From Anoplolepis gracilipes (lineage: Eukaryota > Arthropoda > Insecta > Hymenoptera > Formicidae), in the NCBI RefSeq assembly GCF_047496725.1, contig NC_132980.1, positions 9,902,572 through 9,966,571 of the forward strand: a stretch of 64,000 nt of DNA, given 5' to 3'. A program made the translations under genes and the position numbers. Under the pieces are notes generated by a model that worked only from the letters and a program-made list of their open reading frames with translations, had not been told where the DNA came from and did not search any database. Positions 27,518 to 39,593 of this stretch are shown here, one piece after another. Within the stretch, counting starts at the first letter, position 1. Every line of letters begins with the position of its first letter.

Positions 27518-29249
27518 ATATTCTCTTTCTCTCTTCCTTTATCCCTCTCGCTCAACGTCTTTCTACCTAGCCAATCGCAGCCAACTATCTCTCTGCATGC
27601 AACCTTTCTGCAGGCCTCCGATAAAATCCGACGAGACTGTTTTTTTCGAGGCTGCCATCCGCGACCAATCGTATCCCGGAAGCTACAGCTGGTCGCGGCG
27701 TCAGAATCACGCCGTAAAGCTTCATCTGAGAGCACTATCGCGCGAAAAACCGCGAGAGCGTTAAAGTTTTACACGTTATCTCTCGCGAGAAGATCTGAAG
27801 TTTCGCGGATCTCTCTTCCTTTCTCTCGTGGTCTATCGGGAAATTTACGAGCCGTTTTCCATGCGGTATAATAAGCCAATCTGTTCACACAAACGTGTCA
27901 CGATCTGTATAAATCTTCTTGCTAGACGAATCTCTCTCGTGTCTCCCTCGAGATTGAGATTTTTCGGTTTCACCATTTCAGAAGTTTGTCCGCGATTCGG
28001 TTTTGGATTTTTCAGGACTGACATGCTGTCAAGCTTCCGTTCCGTTGTCACGTAAAGGTCTTTTCTCGCGACAAAAGTTTTAGCTGGCCTTCAAACTAAA
28101 AGTATTTTTTTTTTCCTTTTTTTTTTTTCAAACTTTGATGCTCGATCGAGGAACGTCACTCTTTCAGGCTGTGACGGGTGGTATCGAATAAAAACGGATG
28201 ATAAACAATAATAGCACTTGGCAGTTGTCATGATAAAATGATTGGTAGGCCATTTTAAAAAGATAGGATTTTCAACTCTGAAAAAATGACGATTAATGCG
28301 GAACGGACACTGTCTTTTTCACGTCATCTGCTTTTGAAAAAAAAAAAAAAAACAAAAAAAAAACTCGTATTGTCAAAACGATTTATTTGATCGGCGATAC
28401 ACTGTTCGTTTAATCGCATTGAATTTGAGTAACGACGCTGCTCTTGGCTGAAGTTATTGAAAAAGAGACAGCCATCCACGAGGATGATTAATACCGTTTT
28501 ACCCCGGTTATTGTTACTTTTTTCTTGCGCGTCCTCACTATTTAATCGCGTTCGATCCGCGACTCGGAATAAATTACATTCGCCCGGGAATTATTTGTTT
28601 CGAATGAGAATCGCGATGAGAAAATTTCGAGAGTACCCGCCTGTCTTTGCTCATTGTCGAATTGCTCGAGAAAATAATAGTCTGAGAAAATAAGAGGCTT
28701 TCGCAAACTGCAATATCACCAAAAGTTTTAAAATTCATCTAAATTTTATGGCGCAAAGTTACACGGTATTCTATTAGATGGTAGAATTATTACGTGAATG
28801 TAATAATAAAATTTCGACAATTTGTTAATAATTGTCAGCGATAAAATTCTTGGATATTCCCTTATTATTTTGAATAAGTCCATATACATCAATTAGCGAC
28901 AAAGATTCCCTCATTCTCGGGCCATTTCATTCCTCGAAAAACAAATAGTAAAGATTAAAAATAAATATCTTTCTTATATAATCTCTAATTAATATCACCG
29001 ACCGGATTACTCTACTACTGTTTAACTTCATTCCGAGGGAATACGAAACGATCCTTTTTGCGGCATAACGTATACTCGAAGGCGAAACGAAGGAATTAAG
29101 AATTAATGCACGCTCGGGAGCGAGAAGCCGCCGGTGGATTGCCGGATAGAAGCCGCACGAATTGCCGAGAAACGTCTTGCGATTTCTTGACGAAACGAGC
29201 GAGGATAACACACCGGAGTACGGCTATCCGCGGGATATTCCGTGAACCT

Positions 29250-29251
<2 letters not shown>

Positions 29252-29285
<34 letters not shown>
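29252..29285. repeat. (GA)n microsatellite
   Basis: About 16 GA units; a CU tract in the transcript. Confidence 0.95.
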
Positions 29286-29291
<6 letters not shown>

Positions 29292-29574
29292 CGCGGTTAA
29301 AAAAACGAGAAAGCTGCGCGATAAGAAAACTGCGCGGAAAGTGCTGTACGCTCGTTACACGAGCAGCGCAAAAATTTTTCCTGAATTATTCATCGGCCGA
29401 CGGTGATGGAATTTCCGTCGTATTCCTGTGCAGAGATACGACGCGGAACCGATGTGTATATCACCGCTAATGGACAGTGAAAGGCGTGAAATAAAAAGTA
29501 ATCAAACCAATTTTATCAGCGACGATTATCGGCGCGATTAAAACTGACTGGCCGAAAATAAAGAGAGTTTTGAA

Positions 29575-30063
29575 CGATTACTTGCAGCATCTTACGGCTT
29601 CCGAAAGATTCGAGAAATTATTCCGGCTATCTCGCATTATTATAATCTTTTTTTTTCGTTTGTCATTATTTTGTTGAATTTATAATTTTACTTAAATATC
29701 GACTCGAGAGAAATATCCAATGTAAAAGATAAATCAGAGAAATTAGATATATGTAAGTCACATTTATAGTAGGCATTTTTTTTCTTGATACGACCATTTT
29801 GATTTTCATTACATCTCCGATTACTTGCAGCATCTTACGGCTTCCGAAAGATTCGAGAAATTATTCCGGCTATCTCGCATTATTATAATCTTTTTTTTTC
29901 GTTTGTCATAATTTTGTTGAATTTATAATTTTACTTAAATATCGACTCGAGAGAAATATCCAATGTAAAAGATAAATCAGAGAAATTAGATATATGTAAG
30001 TCACATTTATAGTAGGCATTTTTTTTCTTGATACGACCATTTTGATTTTCATTACATCTCCGA
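29575..30063. repeat. 243-bp tandem duplication, nearly identical
   Basis: The unit starting at 29575 (cgattacttgcagcatctta) repeats from 29818 with the same order and the same nine-T run. I found one difference (t at 29667, a at 29910). The two units abut at a shared cga. Such similarity implies a recent duplication or an assembly artefact. Confidence 0.9.
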
Positions 30064-32839
30064 CGGCTTTCAAACGTCCACTTCGGTCGAATCCAATTCT
30101 CGCCTGAATTTTCGCGATCCGGTTGTCACGACTAACGGATGAAGAAGCGCATCACGCGGAAAAATTCGACAGTCCCATATGCGAATCCGTCAAATTAAAT
30201 TCCTCCCAAACTCCATGTTCACGGCTCGATCTCGGCCCGCGATATGCACGTGTCTGTTTCGCGCCCGCGGTAGCGTCGTCACCGTTAACATCGCGCATTG
30301 TTACGTGCGTAATTTTCGACCGAGGGAGAAAATTTGCTGGCCCAGTCGATGATACGGCCATCGATTTCAATCATCCGCAACCCTGACACCGTTTTCTCAC
30401 CCCCTTTCGAACAAACATATTCCATTATACGTACGCCGAGTTTTTCGACCTCGGCACCTCTCGTTTTTTCGCGATTTTCGTTTTTCTTCCTTTCTTCTCG
30501 CTTCTCTCTGTCTCGTCTTCTCTCCTCTCTTTCTTTCTTTTTTTCAAAGCTAGTACATACACCTCGCGAGCGAGAGATAAAGGACGCGCGTTCATTGGAC
30601 GACATTACGAGCGGGATTCGCTGCTGTCAAAATGATGGAGTGGCCCACCCAGCCAGACGGACTCTTCTGCAGTCAGAATAATCAGTCTTCCCGGCTTGTA
30701 GCGTCACCCCTTTTTCACCCTGTCGCACCCTCTCTCGTCGTTCTACCAGAGTACCCCTTGTGTCGTACTGGCATCCAAGAATTGCCAAAGCTATCCTGCT
30801 CGTAATGTCGAACGAAATCAAAATCGAGCATCGCGGTAGCATAGTATTTGGCGAGCGTTCGAATGGAAAAAGAAATTCGCGATAAGTTCGAAAAATCATG
30901 CTCGAGAATGTCTTTTCTTTAATTTCCTTTCCTCGTGATACATTATTGTGTTTTCCCTATATATTTTTGTTTCCCTTTCAAACTTTCATCGCTGTTACAT
31001 TTACATTTTTACATAATAATTCGATATATAATATATCCATTGTGCACACGGTCCTAGGAAATTGCTCGCGACAATATCCAGAGATGTGCTTCTATTCACC
31101 TTTATATGTGAAATTCTTTTCTAAAACCACCCCATAAAAAAGCAAGATAATTTATACCTAAAAAATTCACGCCAATGTCAAATTTCGCTAAAAAGTCAAG
31201 AAAGAATCCCTCCTCGCGTTCCCAAGACTGCCCTTACTTTTCTATGTTTGTCCCTATTTATGTCCACGGGGTGCGGCAGCCTCATGTCAGGAGAGAAAAA
31301 AAAAACGAATCGTCTATCTATCTTCGTGCACCCCCTCGTACTCTTCGTTCTTGTATTGGTAAAAGCGCCAATAGACTGACGTGTACAGCTTCGCGATATG
31401 CGTACAAAGTCGTCGATACGTTATCGAGGATGGTATACAAAGGTTCCGAGAAGAGGACCAGTCTTGAGAGAGGGTGCGGGGACCTTTTCAGATTTGTTGC
31501 GGGAAAGTATTCGATTTTTCTCGCCGTCTCTCGGCAAAGAGAGCTCTTTCTGTTTAGCGGCGACGGCGAAATGGTGAAATATGACGGGTGAGGAGAAACG
31601 GGAAAACGCGTCGAATGTGGAAAATGATGGATTAGGATGGCGTTGCTTATGCTTTAAAATATGGCAAAAGAGAAATGAGAATTTTCTATCGCAACCTCGC
31701 GTATTGCGATTTGTCGTCGCGCGATCGTTGCGCACCGGTCACTCTAATAAAAATTTCCCTTTCTCTCCTATCAGCTCCATTTTCAACAATCAGTTATATA
31801 ATGCGACATTTCATTCGACACGGTCTAAATGGTGCAATCGTGTACCTAATTATCGTGTCCGCATGCTAATGCCGATCATTATCTCCACGCGACGGTCACA
31901 ATAACGTCCTAAATCAACAATTATGATTATCTTGTTTCATCTATATTATTGCCGGGGTGATTAATATTCTATCTCTTCGAATCAAATGCATTATGTATAC
32001 GCCGTAGTTGCATTATAACGTCTGTGACGTCAGAGGTGAGAAGTAGTAGGTCACTTTTTCTTGCGTTATACGTTGAAATAAACGAGTTTGCCCGCATGCC
32101 CCATTTTGGTCGCGATAAAAGTGTACTCGTAAAATGTGTCTCGCAAACTCCCTGGTTCCGGATCGTGAATTAATAAATAGACGCGGAAGTTAATCAAGCG
32201 GCCACGCGCTTCCAATGTTTACTTTTGTCGAAAAATGTTACGAGTTAAATTACACGGCTGTTTAGATTAAATTACAAAGTCCACTCTATTGAATCGCGGC
32301 ATGTCGGAAAGTTTTTTTCGTACGCAGGTGAAAAGCTCATCTATTTCGACCGCTATATCTCGCGAAAAAAAATTACACGCAATTTCTCGTCTCTGACGTG
32401 ATAATGCAATACAGTTGCAGTGACTTGATCTAGGAGATAAAACACAGCAATATCCTTGAATCTAATTTGCTCGGACGATTTTTTTTAATTTAAAAAGAAA
32501 AAAAAAAAAAAAAAAAAAAAACGAGATAAGATTGTCGTTTGTGCTGTCGAATAAATTTTATTTTTTACATATCAATTAATAATACGATATTTGCGATATG
32601 CTTTCAAACAGTTCGCGTTATACACACGGAGATAAAGATGCCGATAATGTTGCAAGAGATATCTGCGAAAATTCCGTTCGCCCCCGCGAGATAGACATTC
32701 TCGCCCGGGCCGAAATTTCGCCCGAGGAGAAGAGGGGTCGAAAGCGACATTTTCTCCCGACGATAAAGCTCGTTCATGCAGGTCGGGCAAGGGAAGGAGG
32801 GAGGATTCGGTGGCTCAAGGGTGCGTGGAGAGGACCTAC

Positions 32840-32969
32840 CTCGGCCTCTGTAACGCGACGGTCTTCATGGCTTGCATATTTCAGAGCTTGATGCAGTGAA
32901 TGTAGGTCTAACAATGGCACATTGTTATTCGGACCTGTCGCGGCTGCCAGCCAAAGTGGAGCAGGGTGG
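32840..32969 (-). other. Candidate cassette (possible poison) exon in the RRM1-RRM2 linker intron
   Basis: The acceptor is ctctgcttcccctctcatccatag| and the donor is GCCGAG|gtaggt. A long CU-rich tract lies just upstream on the transcribed strand (plus 33036-33107). The 130 nt are not a multiple of three. Entered from the phase-0 RRM1 exon, the frame reads 14 codons (PPCSTLAGSRDRSE) and then meets a stop at 32927-32925, 85 nt before the exon end. A different frame is open across the whole exon (HPAPLWLAAATGPNNN, then VPLLDLHSLHQALKYAS and so on) and ends in phase 0. That frame would need an upstream exon of different phase. No family similarity is recognised. Splice sites are seen; use is inferred. 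Confidence 0.35.
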
Positions 32970-33035
32970 CTATGGATGAGAGGGGAAGCAGAGTTAAAAG
33001 GGATGGGTTACCGGCCACGGGAATACAGAGGATAG

Positions 33036-33107
33036 GCAGAAAGATAAAGAGAGATAGAGAGAGAAAGAGGGAAAGAGAGAGAGATAGAAAGAGAGAAAAC
33101 TCGAAGG
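33036..33107. repeat. Imperfect GA/GAAA tract (CU-rich in the transcript)
   Basis: A purine-rich run on the plus strand reads CUCUCUUUC-type sequence on the minus-strand RNA. It ends about 65 nt upstream of the candidate exon at 32969, where repressive PTB sites are commonly found. Its role is inferred. Confidence 0.85.
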
Positions 33108-33350
33108 ATGAGAGCGCGAGCAAGATGGCGTAATATTTTTAATGGAGGGTGTCTCGGGTGATCTACGGCGCGCCGCATTGTTTCTGTGAGACGCCCCGTG
33201 TACATTGTATCTCTCCCTCGTTTTTCCCAACCCTCTTTTCTCACCTGTCTCCTTCCGTCCGCCTTACTCTTTCTTTTCACTGCCTCTCGTGATCGGCATC
33301 CCGAAAAAACGTGTCCACGGCGATCGAATTTAAAATATACAAAATTGATA

Positions 33351-33631
33351 GGGTAAACTCGGGTAAAAAAACCATAGTTTTTTAAAATGCAAGAAAAATA
33401 CTTTTTTATTTTTGTTATTATTTAATAGTGTTTGGCATATTATCTTCACTGAAGCTAAAAATATGATATAAGATTCACAATATCGTTATTTCGAATAATG
33501 TACGCACATAAACTACTGTAAATATCGATTATCTTTGATAATGGCTAAAAAAGCGCACTATGTAGCGATTAATGAAAAAATTTTAGCCTATAGCCATCTT
33601 TTCCGTACGGCCATCATACCCTAGTTTACCC
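33351..33631 (-). mobile_element. MITE family copy 3 (281 bp, internal deletion)
   Basis: It is inverted relative to copies 1 and 2, with TA on both sides. It starts GGGTAAACTCGGGTAA and ends ataccctagtttaccc. The middle is missing: the segment equivalent to roughly 6.17-6.46 kb of copy 1 is absent, with the junction near 33457-33462. Both ends are intact. Confidence 0.85.
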
Positions 33632-33826
33632 TATACAGACGCTATCGAAATAATTAATAAAGATCGAATCGTAAATTTCAGCAACTTCTCTTGACAAATA
33701 GTAAATTCTCTCCGCAAACTATATATAGTCCATTGCAAAATTCGCCTAACCGCAATAAGTCGTGTGCGAAGAAAAATGATTCCTATAAAAACAGGATCGA
33801 TGCCGTGATATAAAAGAAAAACTTAC

Positions 33827-33915
33827 CGCGCGCTCCAACAATCGCGATAGCGGGGTTTGTGTATCGTACAATTGCAAATTATGCCACTTTACCCCGCGCG
33901 CGTATATACTAGCTC
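33827..33915 (-). other. Second candidate cassette (possible poison) exon in the same intron
   Basis: This has the best acceptor among the non-coding candidates: ccctctctttcttttttccccttcag|GAG. The donor is GCGCG|gtaagt, close to the ideal splice site. The length is 89 nt. From phase 0 it reads eight codons (ELVYTRAG) and then a stop at 33891-33889, 62 nt before the donor. A second frame is open throughout (ASIYARGVKWHNLQLY, then DTQTPLSRLLERA) and ends in phase 0. It could be a poison exon, an alternative coding exon with a different upstream partner, a non-coding exon, or an unused pseudo-exon. Confidence 0.35.
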
Positions 33916-34930
33916 CTGAAGGGGAAAAAAGAAAGAGAGGGAGGGAATCCATTGCCAGAGTTTCCCTCCGGCAAGATTATATATATACGCGCGATCACTT
34001 TTCCGGCTTTAACGCCCGCTTTTATGTTGCTCGCAATTACCCCGCTGGAAGGCATTAGCCCGTAAACAATGGCCGCGCGGCGAACAGATTAATAATCCTT
34101 GTCAAGATTAAGCTGGTGCGTATTATTTAAGTCTTTAATTGAACGTGTTAGGCGCCACTGTAATGGCCTAATCGTCAACAAATTGCAAATTCTTTATCTA
34201 ATATTAAAACTGCCCACGAGCGAATCGCGCGCGATATATGGTATCTCTCATCAATTCTTCATTCCATTTTACTCCTACTACCCGTAGTAACTTTTTCATG
34301 CCCCTCCCCCCGTATGTCCTTTATATGTATATACTGTTCCGTGTGCATACGCGCGTTCGCGGTTCCCTTGCATTTTTATCACCCCGCACGTTGCTGCAAA
34401 TCGAATATTCAGTTTTACTTTTTCCACCCTTGGAGGGTCTGTTTTTCCAGGTTGTCACTGCATTACTTTGCATCCTGACTACATATTGCTTTTTCTGTTC
34501 AGAAATCGCCGTCTCCCTTCGTTCGTCCTTCGTTCCTTCTCTCTCGCTAGTTCGATAACATCCACTACGTGCGCGAAAGTATATACCGACGATAACCTTG
34601 TGCCCGACGAATAAAAAGCAACGACATCGGGGCTTTAGCCAAACGCGTCGCTTAGCGAACACGTTTGCTCCGCGGTAACGCTGATTTATTCATGATCGCC
34701 ACCACCCCATTTATCGCGCACCAACCGGTAAACGTCGGCGAAAAATGTTAATGTTGACACGGGATTAATCGCGAAAAATTCATGTACGCGAGGTGTGCTT
34801 TTTTTTTTCTCTCGCGTTTACCCCGGGACAAAAATCCGAAATTAGCCATCGTACGAACATTTATTTTGTTCGAACGAACTTTCAAGAATTCCAAAATAGA
34901 TTTAGAAGCGATAAAAATTCACATTATATA

Positions 34931-35230
34931 GGGTAAACTCGGGTAAGATGGCCATAGTTTTTTAAAATGCAAAAAACATACTTTTATTTTTGTTATTTCT
35001 TTAATAGCGTTTGGCATATTATCTTCCCCTGGAGCTTAAATTACGTAATGTTATCGAAATTAAAAGGAAAAGAAAATTTAATAGAAATTTTACATTATCA
35101 AAATAGTACAACGTAAGCATTGGCCATCTTACCTAATTTTTAAGGAAAAGATGACCATAATATAAAAAATAGTGAAAACGAAAATAAAAATTATAGGCCA
35201 TATAATAATTTACAGCCTATGGCCATACCC
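34931..35230 (-). mobile_element. MITE family copy 4 (300 bp, different internal deletion)
   Basis: It is inverted relative to copies 1 and 2 and flanked by TA on both sides. It starts GGGTAAACTCGGGTAAGATG and ends ctatggccataccc. It keeps the middle that copy 3 has lost, and lacks the segment equivalent to roughly 6.05-6.28 kb of copy 1, which copy 3 mostly keeps. Confidence 0.85.
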
Positions 35231-35529
35231 TAAGTATATACACCGTGTAACGCATTTTGTACATAGATTTTATTAATATAATTAATTTTGTGCAGAGTTT
35301 ACACCTAAGGCCTAGATCTACAGCCTTGATCTCCCGCGATGCCGTTCCTTCTTTCTTTTTATCGGCGTGGCGGAAAGTTTTCCGAGAGAACGGAAGAAGA
35401 AAAAAGTCACCCCGCACACTTCGGCCCGGTTGCCGGTGGTGTAAAGCAGAATTATGTCGTGCCGTTATAGCGCGGGACACGAGGCTGCCTTTTACGAGGG
35501 CTTCCTGCCGAGCGGCGAGTTTTAGTTAG

Positions 35530-35580
35530 AAAGCAAGCAAGCAAGCAAGCAAGCGAGCGAGCGAGCGAGCGAGCGAGCGA
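35530..35580. repeat. (AAGC)n then (GAGC)n tetranucleotide array
   Basis: About six AAGC units change by a single-base transition into about seven GAGC units. Confidence 0.95.
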
Positions 35581-38500
35581 TTACTAAAGGTTACCGAAAG
35601 TTTTCCTCGTCGGAAAAACCATTAGCCGGCGCGCGGGCGCCTTTCCTTTCTCGCATAGGCAGGACGACACGCTTCTGTTGTCGGCTTTGTTACGGCCACG
35701 CCGAGCGGAATCCGTTTTAAAGTATTAGGGAACCGAGAGTATCCTCCACCCACCTACTTTTCCTTCTATACTTTTCCTAGCCGCAGAGTCGCTCTCGTCG
35801 AGGTGATAAAAATGTTTGGCGCGCGTGGCCTATCGCGGCGAACTTTTCTACGGATTTTCACGCCTCGGTTTGTCACGGCTGACGAAGACGGAAAAGCTTG
35901 CGAAACATTTTCGAGCTTGCTCGTTCGTCATTGCATGCGTGTCAAAAACAAAGGGTACACACGCGAGGTTATTTTGACTATGAAAAATCAATTCTGTCTA
36001 AACATTTTAAAAACCCGGAATAATAAGTGATGCGTATTAATTTTCTTTTGTGAAATATTTGGTTGATTTTTCAAAATTATAGTGAGATAAATCTCGAGAG
36101 AAGAATTGATTCGTTTTGTGATTTTATTTCAAAAAGTTAATTAACTCTAAATTGTAAAATAATTATTTACAATGGAATAAACACTAATATTTATTTTCAT
36201 ATTTCATATATCAGAAAGGGATTTTTTAACTCGTAAATATTTCAAAAATTAATTTGCATCCGAAAGCTCTATAATTTAGTTAGCATATTTGATATAAAAT
36301 AACATGTGAAGATGCGAAATAAACACTAATTAGCTTATTGTTAGAGGTAAAGCTACATATAAAATATAGATCTATATGTTGTGCAGCTTGTTCCAATTAA
36401 AAATTCCCAAACATTGTTTGTATTTTTGGAGATTAACATCACGTATAAATATATGTAATTAACATCATGTATCGTGTAAATAACAATATCGAATTTTATG
36501 TATCGTGAATAAATAATAAGTTATGGATAAAAAAAAATCATGCATTGATCCGATAAAGATATTTCAAATTTTCTTTTAAAATTGAAAGCTTCTTTTCAAA
36601 TTCATATGCGATTTCCTCGCCTTCTATAATTACTCCTCTTTCTCTCTTTTAATTATAAATATAATATAATATAATAGATATATTAATATAAAATTCCATT
36701 AGTTGTCAAGGTATCTGTGCGCGCGTTCAAATTAAATCCCGCGGCATCCTGAGCACAAAAGCGAAATCATTTGAACAAGGACGGTAATAAAAGCGACCAT
36801 GTGAAAGCGCACACAGTCGGAAATATCTAAATTAATTCAAATTAACTAACAATAAGAGAGAGCCGCGGTGGAGGGGAGCATGTTACGCGGCAACGGAAAG
36901 CCACGTAAAAATATCTCTTAATACCGGACATGGGTTTTTGAATTGCGACAGTAGATTCTTTGAAGAAGCTCAAAACAAGTACATTCCGTAAGAGAGGTTG
37001 AAAGTAAAATGGACGAAACCGATGATGTGTGCCAGCGATATTAAAATTTTGCGATTGAGTCAAAAATCCAGATCAATTTGTATATATAAGTGTGTGAAAT
37101 AAATTATATATTTGAATAAAATTTGCAACCCACACAGTTTGCAATTAGATAGATTTAGTATGTGCCAACATATCGAGCGATGTAATAGAGAATTTGGTCT
37201 TTGCGTTTATTATTACTAATACGCATTTTCAATTTCGTCGTAATTTCAGTACTTGTAATTAAAATGTATATCAATGTTATTTCAATATCACAACATTATT
37301 ATAAATATTCAAAAAGCACGTAATTAAAGCATCTAATTGCTCGCACCGTTTGCTTCAATGAGATTTAGTTTCACTTTAATTAGATCCATCTTGATAATAA
37401 TCCATTTTTGGGCCCCGTTATATACATTCTAACGTCTCCCCTCGTTTATAACTCATTATCCGAAAAATATCTATCTTTATCTCACCCATTCTCCTCCTAT
37501 AAAGACCGAGGCTACGCGTTCCGGGGTCGGTTAAGCTGGGTTCTAAATTAATTACTAAACAATGCCAGGGTGCCGCGGTGCGCGGTTTCTTTATTAAATG
37601 AGTTCGCTGGTCGGGCGTTTACTTAACCGACACATTACTCCCAGAGGAAGGCGAGGAGACGGTTGCATTAACTACTTGCCATAAATATATTCCCTTTTTC
37701 GGTCTCTTTTGCTAAGAATTCGAGTTTCCTCTAACCGTTTCGCGCTTTCACCAATATATTTTCCGCCCAATCCACATATTTTATTATTATATTTCGAATA
37801 ATCGATATCGCGCGAGAAAGACTTTGCAACTTGTTACATTTATGTCGACGAAAAAAACAACACTCAAATGTTCATATAAACAACAGAAATTAAAATAGAA
37901 AAGAGGAAAGGCTAACTAAAAAAAAAAAAAAAAAGTCAAGATTGAAAATGGTTTGAGAGTTTATCAAATTTAAACTGCATAAATCTCGTTAACTTACACA
38001 AAGATGAAGAGCTTTTCCGACATGACTCGCATAAATCAGACCATCCTTCGTCGAGAGAGATGCACGGCGATATTTTAATCGCGAGTAAAAGGCACGGCTG
38101 ACATCGTCAGCGGATTTGTGTATGTTTTCCTCGTTCATGTAAAATTGATTTCTTTTCTCTGAGAAGCGAGCTCTTGGGAGGAGAGCACATCGCTTAGATG
38201 TGCAACATTCGTCTTGCGTTCGGCCCGCAAAATTTCCAGCATCATCGTCGCCCACGTAGAGTCGCGAACCGTACGAGAGGTGCATCGCCGAGGCTTTCAC
38301 GGCGATTGCTTTTTCGGCGTCGTTTGTCAGCCCGGACGCATGGTGAGAAATCATTCGACCATGAGAGGGAGCGAACTCTCGTCGAGAAACCGAAAAATCT
38401 TCCGCCGACCATCTTTAAGTCTACCTCATAGAAATGCGTTCACGTAAAAAGAAAAAAATGCAAAAATAATTTTAACGTCGCTTTCGTACGAGTGGTAGTA

Positions 38501-39531
38501 ACCATTAACTAATATAAACTTTTGGAATTAGCAATTATTGACGAATAAGATACTTAGAGGTAATAATAAAAATCTGCAAAAATAGATTGTTGATAAAATT
38601 GTAGTTTGATAAAATATTTTTTCTAAACCTTCCAAAGCTTTTTAGCTTAGCCAAGTAATGAAAAACAGAAATTAAATTTGTGTGCAAGATTAAAACTGAA
38701 GAGCTTGAGAGCTTCTATTCTCGAGTGAATCATCAATATAAAAATAATATTTTCTCCACGCGCTGAAACACCGATTCTATCTCAAGAAAAATTTACTATC
38801 ACAATCAAAGATCTTCACGTTATTCCGATATAGCCTTATCTTTCAATATTGCTTCGATAACACTTCAAGAATATATATAACTTTAAATGTAAGAATATCT
38901 ATGCACAAATTGTAGAGAAATTTATTTCCAATGTAGCTCGTGCGATTGATTTTCTTTTACTAAATATTTAAATTGAAGCTAAATCGATGAATCATTTAAT
39001 ATTAAATAAATAAGCAAACAACAGAAAATTAAATTTAGCAAACATACTTAATACTTTTACACGCTTGAAGTGAATATTATCTCAAGTAAAATTTGCCATC
39101 AGATATATTTAATGTGTTTCAGAGAGAAATCTTGAAAATAAACGATATACAATAGATTAAATTTCTTTCACAAAGAAAGTTAAAAACTTCAACTCTTGCC
39201 GGAAATAAAATCTGGCCTGCGTGTGCCATATGAAAAAAGTGTATAATAAAAACTATGAACAAGTGAAACACATGGAAAAAAACTGTTTTAAATTCTTTCT
39301 ACTCCGCTTGTTTTACGATTGCATCCACTCTTAACGAAACGACGTTGCGACACGCATGTGCAGAAGAGGGGAGAGGGGGATAACGTGAGACTTGCGTGCG
39401 GGAATTTTCTGCAAAAGTTACGAATTTTCTCGGCGAGCAAAATCGTGCGGTTTCATAAACCCCGTAGATTGTAAAGTTTCCACGGTCACGTGTGCGAAAA
39501 CTTTCCGCGTGTCAAGAAAGAACATTGACGA

Positions 39532-39593
<62 letters not shown>
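39532..39593. repeat. (GGC)n then (GAC)n trinucleotide array
   Basis: About 13 GGC units pass directly into about seven GAC units. The plus strand reads as Ala then Thr and the minus strand as Ser then Pro, which explains the compositionally biased ORFs here. I treat it as a non-coding expansion in an intron. Confidence 0.95.

Noticed and set aside
27403..27871. Long open frames on both strands (153 and 110 codons).
   Set aside because: They are mostly Leu-Ser or Arg-Glu runs translated from the (CT)n array.
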